Source of the DNA: Aedes albopictus
Lineage: Eukaryota > Arthropoda > Insecta > Diptera > Culicidae
DNA: 64,000 bases
Assembly (NCBI RefSeq): GCF_035046485.1
Contig: NC_085136.1
Coordinates: 75,037,734 to 75,101,733, forward strand
Direction of reading: 5' to 3'
Below the pieces are notes generated by a model that was given only the letters and a program-made list of their open reading frames with translations, made no database searches and had not been told where the DNA came from. The translations under genes and the position numbers were made by a program. Shown piece after piece: positions 46,883 through 57,344 of the stretch. Every line of letters starts with the position of its first letter. Position 1 is the stretch's first letter.

Positions 46883-47638
46883 AGAAACGTTGATCGATTT
46901 GAATTAACGATCAAAAAACGATCGATCAAATCTGACTATACATGTCAATGGTTGCTCCTCCGTGATTGATCTGAGCTGGTACCAATTGCACTGAGATCCA
47001 AATGAATAAGGGCTGGGACACTCCACTTATTCTCAAAGTGCAATTCTAGCAGCTCATACATTTTGGATCAATAACGGCGCCGGCCACGTCCTTATAGTCA
47101 GTTGGGAAGGGAAAGGAATGTTAGAGTGTGCTGGTTGTTGCTACTAAAGACCGAGACCACCTCTGCATCCCCACAACCAGCACGGACTGGGGTATTTGTT
47201 AGACGGAAAGGATAGGAGATCTGGGAGTCACCGTTGGGTCGGTGATGCGATCCATGGATAGGGGATTATTTATAGTGTTCGTAAAGTGATAGATTGTGTG
47301 GTGAATGAGGTGAATAAGGTCAAGCGGCACAGCACGCTTTGGTTTCATAACTTGTAGGCGTTATATACACTGTGCTGTGAGTGGAAATTAGAAGGGAGGG
47401 AAACGATTTTTTTTCCAATTCGTTTCTGGTTCTAGCGATGGCCATGAACATATGAATATACATGAGTTGTATATGTAGAGAAGAGAGAGAGAGAGATAGA
47501 GGAAGTGGATAGAAAGATACAAAGTAGGATGAAAATGGACGGGCCAGGGATTGAACCCATGACCTTCTGCATACGAATCAGAAGCGGTAGCCACTAGACC
47601 ACCAAGCCCGTTTAGAAACGTTGATCGATTTGAATTAA
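46883..47638 (-). mobile_element. tRNA-headed SINE, minus strand, 25-bp duplication (element 46908-47613)
   Basis: Its head on the minus strand is GGTGGTCTAGTGGCTACCGC plus GGGTTCAATCCCTGGCCCGT, a strong A and B box pair. A 25-base direct duplication beginning AGAAACGTTGATCG lies at 46883-46907 and 47614-47638. The duplicated text belongs to the arm of the surrounding element. A plus-strand relative is at 50019-50695. Confidence 0.85.
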
Positions 47639-47732
47639 GGAGACAAAGGGCAACCTCTAGGATTTTTTGTTTGAAAGTGTAACTTTTCCCATAGTAAATG
47701 TTGCGAAAGCCCCTCGTCGGTGAGTACACCTT

Positions 47733-48643
47733 GTTACGTTTGTAAATTGTTGTGAACATTTTGTCAGTTTATTTTGTATGTTATACTAAGGTTTGTACAT
47801 CTGTCCCTCAATTTTAATGTACATTTGTAGTGCTCCAAACATTTCAGGAGCGATCCAGTACAAAACACACACCAAAAATCGATTGAGAGTTTCAGCAAAA
47901 TTTTGCTGAATTTTGCCGAGCTGAAGGTTTCAGCAAAAAAAAATACTGAAATTCAGCAAAATTTTGCTGATTTGTTCAGTAAACTCTGCTGATCACCAGT
48001 AACATTTTGCTGAAATTCAGCAAACTTTGCTGAAAAATCAGCAAAAAAAATTGCTGGACCCTCCAGTTCGGAAAAATTCAGCAAAATATTGCTGAAAGCG
48101 TTTGGTGTGCACGCAAGCCGTCCCAAATCGCAAGCCTTACAAATGTTAATTTTATTTTCCGTATCAGGCCCCACGTTAGGCACCAATATAACGAATAAAA
48201 TTGTAACCTTATAAATGTACATTTTATTTTCCGTATCGGGCCCCACGTCTGGGAACTTGGATACGAAAACAAAATGGAACATTACAAATGCACAAAACAC
48301 AAACATGCAACACATAGCATAAATTGTGCCCAGTTATCTAAACAGATAACGAAGTCCAATGCCAGGATGACGAGGTTTCATAATTATTCTTGGTCCATCA
48401 GTCATCCTAAAATTGTATTTTGTTTGGCAGTTCGCCTTTTAGTTCGCAGCATCTGTTGCTGCATTCAACACAAAACCGTCTACAATTTGATGTCCGTGTT
48501 AGGGGACGGCTTGCGTGTTTTGTACTGGATCGCTCCTGAAATGTTTGGAGCACTACAAATGTACATTAAAATTGAGGGACTGAACCTTAGTATAACATAC
48601 AAAATAAACTGACAAAATGTTCACAACAATTTACAAACGTAAC
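47733..48643. mobile_element. 0.9-kb foldback nested in the 1.55-kb insert
   Basis: GTTACGTTTGTAAATTGTTG at the left is inverted at the right end. The arms extend through CTCCAAACATTTCAGGAGCG and beyond, about 150 bases each. A possible ACCT duplication flanks it. The left arm is broken by the MITE at 47868-48107. Confidence 0.72.
47868..48107. mobile_element. 240-bp MITE rich in CAGCAAAATTTTGCTG palindromes
   Basis: The ends CACACCAAA and TTTGGTGTG are inverted. Internal AGCAAAATTTTGCT palindromes recur. The right arm of the enclosing foldback (CTTGCGTGTTTTGTACTGG) supplies the empty site, consistent with a CA or CAC duplication. This is the innermost insertion of the stack. Confidence 0.75.
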
Positions 48644-49054
48644 AACCTTTCATCAACCGTGCCGGTGTCGCTTGAAAGATGTGATGGGCGAAGCTGTCAA
48701 TGCGAGCAGAAAGGGGAGAGATGTAAAAGCTATTGATGTGTACCACGCGAAATCAACACTCTGTTATTGTTAAGATTACGAATTTTCTTTATGAATTATT
48801 GCCTTAAAATTGCTATTGAACTATTATTAGAGCATTTGTTAAACTATTATTACGATAAGGTAAGTTGTGCAACTGGATTCCGCTAGAATTTCCTTATTTA
48901 AGCTAAAACTTTGTATAGATCGAACCCTAGGTTATGCCTGACATTGAACTATAGCGATCACGAATTAACTTGCGTCCTACCTACGTCATATAACAGGTAA
49001 AATTGAACAATCTACAACCCAAAATAGGGTATTTGTGTAACTATTTGTATAGAG

Positions 49055-49145
49055 CTGAATCTTGTAGCGTTCGGCACGATCCACATCCCTGGCTCGAACC
49101 AGAAAAACCCCATAAAACGTAAGATACATGCAGCAGCGATTAACC
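49055..49145 (-). repeat. tRNA-like SINE fragment
   Basis: The minus strand reads GTACAGTGGTTAATCGCTGC (A box) and CTGGTTCGAGCCAGGG (B box) at tRNA-like spacing. No functional anticodon arm. Confidence 0.5.
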
Positions 49146-49403
49146 ACTGTACTAATAGTTCACTTGAACCCATTTTAGGAAATTTTAACGTATCGTTAAT
49201 AAATCGTTTAAAATTCGGAATACTGTGTTCATCTCGTTGCGTGAGCAACAGTAAATCCTATGAAAATTTTGAATTGCTTGCGCTAAATTATAGTTTCACC
49301 GATTGAGCTGAAATATTGTACAGTTCATATGGGACCTAAATGGGATCTAAAAAGTCGACTGGAGCGAGGATTTATATTTTTCATACAAGCGTGTCCCATA
49401 CTA

Positions 49404-49960
49404 GTGAACACCCGACCGGACATCGCGATCAGTGTATCGATACTTGGTCGATCAGTGAGAAATCCGTCACAGGCGGATTGGATGGAGGCGAAACGAATCC
49501 TCTGGTATCTCAAGCTCACCCAGGATCACGAGCTTGTACTAGGACCATGACAAGCGAGCATGGAGGTCTACGCTAGACCCCGACGCCGACTGGGCCAGTG
49601 ATGCAAAAACCCGGAAGTCGAATGCCGGATTCCTGGACGTTCGATGGTGGGCCAATCCACTGGGCATCTTGGAAGCAAACATGTGTTGCGTTGGGCAGCA
49701 CCGAAACGGAAATTGTTGCGCTCGCCGAGTGCTGCCAACTGTAACAGTGGAATGACCATTTGCTGAGCGACTTCGACGTGAACGTAGAGAAGCCGATTCG
49801 TATCCTTGAAGACAACCAGCAATGTACGAAACAGCTGGAATCCGGCAAGATAAACAAGCGATCGAAGCACATCGACACGAAGTACCAAGATCTCGGTGCA
49901 ACACTGTCCAACCGACAGCATGGTTGCTGACCATGGTTGCTGAATGAGAACTAATTGAAA
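49404..49960 (+). mobile_element. copia remnant B: RNase H region
   Basis: The plus strand reads NTRPDIAISVSILGRSVRNP with QADWMEAKRILWYLKLT, the copia hallmark linking RT to RNase H. RNase H-like phrases follow in other frames, and then KHIDTKYQDL-type text near 49870-49900. Frameshifts and stops show a dead copy. Confidence 0.82.
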
Positions 49961-49993
49961 ACAAATTGAGTTATCATTTGTGTTTATTTGTTT

Positions 49994-50720
49994 ATTTATT
50001 TGATCAACACGCTTCGCTTTGATCAATGACGGGCTTGGTGGTCTAGTGGCTACCGCTTCTGATTTATATGCAGAAGGTCCTGGGTTCAATCCCTGGCCCG
50101 TCCCTTTCCTCCTACTTTGTATTTTTCTATATACTTTCTCTCTGCTCTCTACATATACAACTCATGTATATAAACATGTTCATAGCCGTCGCTAGAACAG
50201 AAACGGGTTGAAAAAGCCGTTTCCCTTCCTTCCAAACTTTCACAGCACAGTGTCACAATCCTATTAGAAAACGCCTACAAGTTATGCAATCAAGCGAACT
50301 GTGCCGCACATATTCAAAATAATAAAAACACAATTCTATCACCTTCTCCTGGTATCCACACACCAATGTGTGAACCTTCTGCCAACCAATTCCCACCAAC
50401 ACTCCAACATCCGCATGAATTTGTGCTGGCGCAGAGGTATATTCGGCCAGATGTGGATACAAACGATTGCAATCATCACTTCCTTACCCCTTCCCCACAT
50501 TGACCTGCAACCTGACGTGGCAGGCGCCATTGTCGCCTAAAAATAGAAGATCACCAACGCTCACACACTGAAGATGCCTGCTAGTCCCCGGCAGTTATCT
50601 CATTGGTCCTTGTGTGAGTGTAGCTGGTCTGGCGATACTGGAGTAGCATCCACGGGCGGTCAATCAAGCTCAAGCTCAAGCTCAAGCTCAAGCTCATTTA
50701 TTTGATCAACACGCTTCGCT
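49994..50720 (+). mobile_element. tRNA-headed SINE with (CAAGCT)n tail and 25-bp duplication (element 50019-50695)
   Basis: The head reads GGTGGTCTAGTGGCTACCGC and GGGTTCAATCCCTGGCCCGT. It continues for about 600 bases of family-specific body and ends in tandem CAAGCT. A 25-base direct duplication starting ATTTATTTGATCAACACG lies at 49994-50018 and 50696-50720. It matches the minus-strand copy at 46908-47613 over the head and part of the body. Confidence 0.88.
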
Positions 50721-50724
50721 AGCC

Positions 50725-52035
50725 CCAATGATCTTACTTTCTTATTACTATAGTTACATAGATTAAATATACATAGTACAGGTAACATAGTTCACAAAAT
50801 ACTTTAAATAAATACAAAACCAACGTAATTTTACATTCTACAGAAAAATCAAAACAATACACTTCAACGGCACACTAAAACTTCATGGTTCCCAATAACC
50901 GGATGCACGATGTTCAAACTCTCTAAACAGCAGTCCCGCCGGCCAGGTTGAGTTCATTAAGGCTTTATCTTTATATTTCCAATCAACGCCAACTTTGAAT
51001 GAGATGAAGCGTAGATTTCCATGATTGCTCCAACGCGGTACCAATTTTACAACTTCAGGTTGTCCATTTGGCTGGGCAAAGAGTCATACACCATTTTTCG
51101 CATATCATCGGTTGAAACATGTTTCGCGACTCTTGTGAAAAATATCCAACATTTTCGGGATCCAGTAGAAGCAGTTTTTACATTAGATCCTACTTGCAGT
51201 TGAGAAGTATCGTTTAGTTGCAGCCATTTTTCTGCGGCGTAGACGTAATCGGAATTTTCGGGTTCTTATCGGTCTCTTGGTCCCCGGCTAACGTTCGTTT
51301 CAATGGATTACCCGCTTGGCGCACACCCACAGTTGATCAGCAGGAGTAAATCAATTTTATTTTGTATGGTGAAAAGCATCTAAACTTGAATTACTTGAAA
51401 TACAAAGCTTTTCCCGAAATAATATTTGGTAGGCTTAATAGTGGTCACCATTGTGCACAACCACTACCAAATATTTTTTCGAATAATGTGTTCCACTTTG
51501 AAGAATTTGCCTTTAGATGGTATTCGCCATACAATATTTTTGCGATTTACTTTTAGCGATTTTTCGCGCATAGAAGCTAGCGCCACATTGGTTGATGCGG
51601 AGAGTAGGAAAATAGCCGATGTAGTTAATTCATTCCGCAAAACTCTCCTTAATACTTGCAAATTCGGATTGAAGCTGATACACTGTATGTTCCACATTGC
51701 TTTCAACCTATTTTTTTCAATCAGGTCCTTCACAATCGCTTGATTTGTCGGTGCGGAGCGCTGCTTGCGGAACGAAAAGAGACAATCGTCACACAACCAG
51801 AGGTCATTGTTAAAATCAACGCAAACCCGCATCTGATATGGGTTCATATTCGTGCAACTTAAGTGGTTTTGTATGCCACAGTCTTCACACACAATTCTCT
51901 CGTCCCATGCACCGATAGCCGAAGAGCATTTACCACAATCAAATCTGCGTGCCAGTGTATGGTCCGTACCGGTAACTCAAGCAGTACAAACAGATGAAAA
52001 CGATAATGGGTCTTCGTGTTGTCGTTACTTATAAC
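50725..52035 (-). mobile_element. CR1-like LINE ORF1 remnant with PHD-type zinc finger
   Basis: The minus frame at 51464-51892 starts CEDCGIQNHLSCTNM and continues to LWLCDDCLFSFRKQ, giving a C/H pattern of the PHD-like finger found in ORF1 of CR1/L3-type LINEs. Upstream in the same strand is KCSSAIGAWDERIVCEDC. Downstream pieces (DDMRKMVYDSLPSQMDNLKL, FISFKVGVDWKYKDKALMNS and TWPAGLLFREFE) match the ORF1 C-terminal RNA-binding region in shifted frames. It is nonfunctional and ORF2 is absent. Confidence 0.72.
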
Positions 52036-52229
52036 TAATCGAAAATAATGTTTTCGACGTTTAAGAGCAGTCTGTGAATACTAGTAACAAAAGTTCTTGC
52101 TCATTCGATACAACATTGAATTCTTCTTCAACTAAGCACAATTTATGCTTGAATTAGAGTACAAGTCACACTATTTTATGCGAAAATTGAACAGCGGTTA
52201 TACACAACACGCTCGTGATCTAGCGGTTC

Positions 52230-52520
52230 TCACACATCTTATTTAGATATCACGAATTACGATAACAAAGTGAGTTCTCATTTTGTATGACTTAAGTGTT
52301 AACATAACAAAATATGAAAACAAAATAATGTACTGGAATATCTTATTGATAACAGAATGAGTTCTCATTGATAACAAATTGATATCTCATTTTGTCATCC
52401 ACATTTTACGACTTGATATCATACGCAGTTCTCAGTGAGTTATCATATCTATAGGATAATAACTAAAAATTAATAACAAATTTAGTATTCATTTTGATAT
52501 TTTATTGGGCATTAATTTAC
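52230..52520. repeat. ATAACAAAATGAG-rich repeat, copy 1
   Basis: Repeated GATAACA, AAATGAGTTCTCATT and GATATCTCATTTTGT text in both orientations. It resembles the block at 54690-54850. Confidence 0.5.
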
Positions 52521-52751
52521 ATAAATAAGTAAAAATTTAAATGAGATTTTATTTTAAATTCAGAAGAATTTCGTGATTAAAAACTTGTTTTGCTTGGATA
52601 CGATATCATCAGAATATGGCCCCTATTAATGGCGTAGTATTATCGATTGTAACATTAACATTTCATAAACAGTCATTTCTAACTTGGAGCCTACACGAAG
52701 AAAAATTGTATGGAAATCGGATGATATCCTCATAGATATGCAGCGTAGCTA

Positions 52752-53008
52752 CACTACCCGTCATAAGTACGGACTGACAAAAAGTATTGCAACAATATTG
52801 CATCACCCTGACTCACCTCGATATCTCCAAAACCTGAGGACTTACAAAGATGCTGTCTTCAGGTAAGTTATTCAGAAGACCAAAAGCAACAACTTTTCTG
52901 AAGGCGGCATTTTTGTAGGTGTTCTGGTCTTAGAGATATCGAGGTGAGTCAGGGTGATGCAATATTGTTGCAATACTTTTTGCGAGTCCGTACTTATGAT
53001 GGGTAGTG
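52752..53008. mobile_element. 257-bp MITE with TA duplication
   Basis: CACTACCCGTCATAAGTACG at the left is inverted at the right (CGTACTTATGATGGGTAGTG). The arms extend about 80 bases through CACCCTGACTCACCTCGATA. TA lies at 52750-52751 and 53009-53010. Tc1/mariner-type mobilisation is inferred. Confidence 0.85.
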
Positions 53009-53283
53009 TATACCATGATTCAACTGATGGACATTGAAGTTACAAAGAAAAAAAAATTGTAGTCAAAGGACAACTGCACGTAATATTTTTGTTGTACCTA
53101 ATTATATTTCAGCTTTTCCTTCTGATTATATGTACTGCAGTCAAACAAATGTGCATCGGGACTCAAATTGAATGACATCGAGCAACGAATTGAGTCGCAT
53201 TCGGCTTCTCAGCTCCTTCCCTCGTTACCCGCGGAAAAATGATGAGATTTAAAATTGCATCCGATTGGAAAAATGTTTTACTA

Positions 53284-54055
53284 CATTATTTCTAACGGAT
53301 TTGGCATAATGTCGTTTGGCATAGTCTTTTGGCATAATGGTCAAATGGCATAAGCTGGAATAATAGTCGTTTGGCAAAATGGGCGTTTGGCATAACAATA
53401 AGTAAAATGTCATTCATCATTTTCATGTATGATAAATATCAGTGTAATTTTCAAAACTGTATCAAACTTCACGCGATTCATCATTTTGGTACGGAGGTAC
53501 AACACTCAGCGAAAAAACTTACGAAATTCATCAAAATACCTTGTTTTTTGCTATAAGTGAAACTTTATGGGTGCCATAAGAATACCTTATGAAAATTGAT
53601 CATGCTTGCTATGACAAATTTCATGAGATAGACTTATGAAAAGAACAAAAAAATCTTAAAATGATGCAGACTGGATTCGATCCATGAACGTCGGGATCAC
53701 TGAGCCCGTTATTTATCCACACGGCTACCGACGCTTGAGAATACCATGTTGCTAAACATGAATAAAAGCCAAGTTCTGAGACGATTTTACGTCATAGAGC
53801 GACCTTATGAAATTCATCCGAATCATTATGAATTATTTAAAGGCCGTTTTATAAGTTGGACCTTATGGAAATCTTTAGGTTATTTGGCTGAGTGAATGAA
53901 TTCTTCCTTTTCGGGAAAACTTTATAAAGGTAAAATTTGTGAATTACTTCGGTTGGCCATATCCAACTTCATTTGTCTTTTAGAATTATGCCAAATAAAT
54001 ATTATGCTAAACGACTATTATGCCAAATGACTTTATACCAAACGACCTAAAATGT
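53284..54055. mobile_element. TTTGGCATAATG-type foldback, long member
   Basis: The left end holds repeated TTTGGCATAAT/G units and the right end repeated ATTATGCCAAA units. The interior includes TTATGAAATTCATC-like inverted blocks and a tRNA-like SINE fragment at about 53650-53740. It is the same family as 4095-4305. Confidence 0.7.
53648..53742 (-). repeat. tRNA-like SINE fragment
   Basis: The minus strand reads GTCGGTAGCCGTGTGGATAA (A box) and CATGGATCGAATCCAGTC (B box). It lies inside the TTTGGCATAATG foldback. Confidence 0.5.
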
Positions 54056-54281
54056 GAGAAAATTTACAGTACTGTGGAACTCTCGTTATTACCTTACGAA
54101 AGTGCGAATAGTTCAAATTTCAAAATATTTGGCAATATGTTTAGATTGAAACTGTTTTGATTAACTTATAGGGGAACTTTTGTATTCTGGGCAGTTTTGT
54201 TCTTTTCGTCATGGAAGGCTTTTTGAAAACTGTTGAATTCAACGTTGATCTCAAATCTTTCCCAACCAAGCTGAGCTATAC

Positions 54282-54548
54282 GACCAAGCACAGACAAACA
54301 GACGTAACACTCTGATAATTCCCATCGTACACCGATTTAACGGTCTTTTTCAAAATTTGATAGTTGGCCAACTGCCCAACCGTGGCGCTCGCATAGTTTT
54401 TGTTCGAGTTTGACGCTTGCTCACTACCGCCACCTAGTTGGTGGTCGGCCAAACATAGTCCTTTTAGAATTGGGCGAATATGTTTGCGTGACAATGATTT
54501 GAATCGAAAAATGTTCGAAGTGTTACGTCTGTTTGTCTGTGGACCAAG
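54282..54548. mobile_element. 253-bp MITE with 7-bp duplication GACCAAG (element 54289-54541)
   Basis: The ends CACAGACAAACAGACGTAAC and its complement match the MITE at 45019-45339. GACCAAG lies at 54282-54288 and 54542-54548. The interior is related only near the ends. Confidence 0.9.
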
Positions 54549-54689
54549 TTTCAGGTAATTTGTCCGATGAAAAACCCCTCAACGAAGAGAACAACCCTCC
54601 AATAATAGATTATAATCTTTTTTATCTTTATAAACAAGCATTCTGTGAATATAATTAATGTTAATAAAGCATATTCTACCTATTTTGGA

Positions 54690-54850
54690 TTTTTGAAATC
54701 AAATTTTGTTATCATTGAGTTTTTGAAATGATAACAAAATGATATCTCAATTTAATATTAAATAAAAACAATTCGTAACGAAAACTTGTTTTGATTTCAT
54801 TTTGTTATCAATAACAAAATGAGTTATCAATTACTTATGGGTTTGTTCTC
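54690..54850. repeat. ATAACAAAATGAG-rich repeat, copy 2
   Basis: Blocks such as TTTTGTTATCATTGAG and AATAACAAAATGAGTTATCA are arranged in both orientations, as at 52230-52520. Confidence 0.5.
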
Positions 54851-55207
54851 ATTCCCTGCTCGGGGTCATGCTAACGATGCCATTGACCAACCAGAAGCTG
54901 ACGAAGTTCCGCGTAGCAGCTGGTGTTCTAATTAAATTATTAGTTGTTATTTGACCGACTAGCAATCAAGTGTTTTATTGCATTCGGTCTGACCTACGGT
55001 CACATCCTATACATCGATGATCAGAACACAGCATTGAGTTGTCCAAAAAATGTCTCACGAAACCTACTGCAAGCCTATCCATATAAGTGAGAACAAAAGA
55101 TGTTTACAAAGTTCTTACAGATAGATTAACACGGGAAATCTGAACACAAACCACTACCACACAGGAATTTGGATTGGTCAATAATCGCGCGCGATGACAA
55201 TACAGAT

Positions 55208-55480
55208 GAGCTTTGGCAACCATCCACGTCAACAAGACCAAATTGTTGGTAGTCAATACGGACGACCCCTCCAACTTTGAATTAGCTGGGCAAGCAGTGG
55301 AGAAGATCGGAAACGTTCAATATCTTGGCAACGGGATCGCGACAAGTTCAATCATAGGAGCACGGATCAAGAAGGCGATGACTGCTATTGCGAGTTTGGA
55401 GTTTAGAATCCGGCAGGACGGTCCAGCAGAGGCAGACCCAGGGGCTCGTGACGACGAAGCCTCAACAAGGAAATAATGAT
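55208..55480 (+). mobile_element. LINE RT fragment (RTE/CR1-like)
   Basis: The plus frame reads TIHVNKTKLLVVNTDDPSNF with AVEKIGNVQYLGNGIATSS and GARIKKAMTAIASL. The order (N-KTK, YLG, KKA..A..SL) is the RT palm/thumb junction of RTE/Jockey-type LINEs. Truncated at both ends. Confidence 0.7.
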
Positions 55481-55594
55481 AGTCGGTAGGAATCTCATCT
55501 GGGTTCAGGTCAAGGCTAAAGAGAGCAGCCGCCTAGGATAGAGATCTTTCACGTTGGCCCTATGTACCCCTAGGGGTGCTCAGGATACATGAGT

Positions 55595-55790
55595 AAGTGA
55601 GTTCGTTATTTGCACAAAAGTGCACGCAGTCTATCGCTTCCAAAAGGTACAGCCTCGGTTTCCACTTCCTGTTTACTTCATCCTTATGGGAAATAACATT
55701 GCGGCGTCTCCTACGGCGCGTCTGTTCCTTTCGAAAACGATAGACTGCGTAAACTTTTGTGCAAAGCCCCTTTTTGAAACATTTCAACGA
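55595..55790. mobile_element. foldback element
   Basis: TTTGCACAAAAGTGCACGCA and CAGTCTATCGCTTCC at the left pair with GGAA/CGATAGACTGCG and AACTTTTGTGCAAA at the right, with a centre near 55690. Confidence 0.65.
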
Positions 55791-55799
55791 CCGCGCGGT

Positions 55800-56895
55800 G
55801 TTTACGTTTCAAGAAATCTGACAATATGATATTCCCAAGGTTGATTATTAAATTAAATGATTTTTTAGAAACATAAAGGTTCACGAAAAATGTCTAAATC
55901 TTTCATTTGCGGTTGAATAACCATGACTTCTCGAACATTGTTGGGTATTGCTTTTTCGGTACACCCTAACCATCATTAATCGTCGGGCTCGGGTTTTTCG
56001 TAATCTTCCGAAACCTAAACAATCCCAATCTCAGCAGAAGACTCGGCCAGTAACAAAACCAGCAACAACGTCCCAAACGCCGCGCCCGGCCATAAAACCC
56101 ATCATCACAAGCGCAAACAGTCGCTCAGTTGCATTGGTGGTACCCAGAAAGGTTCGTTCGTTATGATGTTTTAAGAAAGAAATTATTTCGATTGGTTTCG
56201 GCTGCTTTTTTGAATATTTGGCTCACTCATAAAGTGCATCACGTGTGAAGGGTACTAACTATTAGTGGGATCATCGCTTGTAATATTGTAAATAGTAATT
56301 AACGCGGGAATGTAGACTTAGTTTTGTGGAAAAAGGTTACTAATCACTAAGGTGTGGGGTTAATTACTTTGCACGTTTCAACCTAATCGGTTTCGTCGGA
56401 AAACCATGCTTAGGAGTTGTAAGCAAACTCATAAGGCAAATCACTTACACTCGTGAACTGATAACCGTCGTCAATAACCAAGGCTTGTAAAAATAATTAT
56501 TTACATATCACTAACAGTGAACACAATCATTCGCGATCACTTCCACACCTGAGAGTTGTTTGCTGCTGCACCTACACAATAAACTCACATTGAACTAACC
56601 CATCTGAACCCTATAATAGCGAGGATCACTTTATCAGGAAGACTTTGAACTCTACCATTTTTGGCAAACAAACGTCAAACGTCGCCGAAGACACTGCCCT
56701 CTGTTGAGCGAAGGTGGAATTTCTGATTGAAATTGTCCATAGTTAGTTCCGATTTCATCCACATGGTGCGCTGCCGACAGTGTCACTCGATTTTCAACAG
56801 AGTTGCTAGTCTTGATAAAGTGTTGTAGGTCTATATTCATTCACCTATTGATCATGGTTTCTCTGTTTTTCGATCATCCACGCACACACCCACAG
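55800..56895. other. remainder of INPP4 intron 1
   Basis: About 1.1 kb before exon 2. A Pro/Lys/Arg-rich frame at 55948-56166 (phrases like KPATTSQTPRPAIKP) has no recognised domain and lacks clear splice bounds. The acceptor is CACCCACAG at 56895. Confidence 0.4.
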
Positions 56896-57054
56896 TCAGC
56901 CTCGAGAAGTGGTGCCGGCTTCGGGGCAATCTCCTGTTCTACTTCAAAACCAGCGACCAGTTCTCGGAACCGCAGGGATGCATCGTGCTGGAAAAGTACC
57001 GCTGCGTTAAACAGGGCGACCACAAGGAGTACGACGGTTACGTGTTCTACTTGG
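56896..57054 (+). CDS. INPP4: INPP4 coding exon 2 (PH domain)
   Basis: The acceptor CACACCCACAG is followed by TCAGCC and reads SLEKWCRLRGNLLFYFKTSD with GCIVLEKYRCVKQGD and YDGYVFYL. This is the core of a PH domain with the conserved W-C/x-x-L-x-x-x-L-x-Y-F pattern, used for phosphoinositide or membrane binding. The exon is 159 nt, symmetric phase 1 to phase 1, and ends before GTGAGT. The next intron is only 89 bp. The reading frame agrees with exon 1 across the 13.9-kb intron, so the transposon load has not disturbed it. Confidence 0.9.
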
Positions 57055-57143
57055 GTGAGTCATGCGTGAGCTTCCACACGCACACACAAACCTACTTGGA
57101 TTGATCTTCTTTTATTTTCTGTTTTTGTACGTGCCTTCCACAG

Positions 57144-57344
57144 AGTTCGAGGACGGCCTGAGGCAGCGCTTTGCCACCAATACCGAACAGGAACGGCTCG
57201 AATGGATGCAGGCCATCGGGCTGGCCGGTTACGACGTTAAACGGGCCCAGCTGAAGTATCTGCGGGAACAGATCGACAAGAAGCGTGGCATGATCCACGA
57301 CGTGGATGTGGACATGTTGCGGCTGCAAACCGGCAAGGAGATAG
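57144..57344 (+). CDS. INPP4: INPP4 coding exon 3 (end of PH domain, helix)
   Basis: The acceptor CTTCCACAG precedes AGTTCGAG. The frame reads EFEDGLRQRFATNTEQERLE followed by WMQAIGLAGYDVKRAQLKYL. This is the final strand and C-terminal helix of the PH domain with its invariant Trp. A charged helix REQIDKKRGMIHDVDVDMLR follows. The exon ends before GTGATT with one base of a split codon. The next recognised exon needs two incoming bases, so the simple junction does not keep frame; see the finding on the phase conflict. Within the retained intron the frame would stop after GDLINF. Confidence 0.88.

Larger units (their letters stand above)
47693..49256. mobile_element. 1.55-kb insert with 7-bp duplication AGTAAAT (element 47700-49249)
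   Basis: It interrupts the right arm of the 3.85-kb element. AGTAAAT is present at 47693-47699 and 49250-49256. The uninterrupted left arm (GGATTTACTATGGG near 45685-45700) gives the empty site. The ends are GTTGCG and GAGCAAC, only weakly inverted. A smaller foldback lies within, plus a tRNA-like fragment at about 49060-49140. Confidence 0.75.
45547..49411. mobile_element. 3.85-kb terminal inverted-repeat element in copia B (element 45555-49403)
   Basis: The ends are TAGTATGGGACA and its inverse TGTCCCATACTA, flanked by the 8-bp duplication GTGAACAC (45547-45554, 49404-49411). Deleting the element and one copy restores the copia coding phrase VNTRPDIA. The arms are about 330 bp inverted (for example TTTCCACAAG and CGATTTGAATTAA text on both sides). 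The right arm is broken by a SINE (46908-47613) and by a 1.55-kb insert (47700-49249). The frame at 45833-46231 has no recognised domain. An 8-bp duplication suggests a hAT-type transposase, but the ends are not diagnostic. Confidence 0.85.

Noticed and set aside
49539..50089. Minus-strand frames of 112-173 codons
   Set aside because: They are antisense shadows of the copia RNase H region and run into the SINE.
50035..50110. Apparent tRNA gene (good A and B boxes)
   Set aside because: The anticodon arm has an oversized loop and the unit continues into a SINE body with target duplications.
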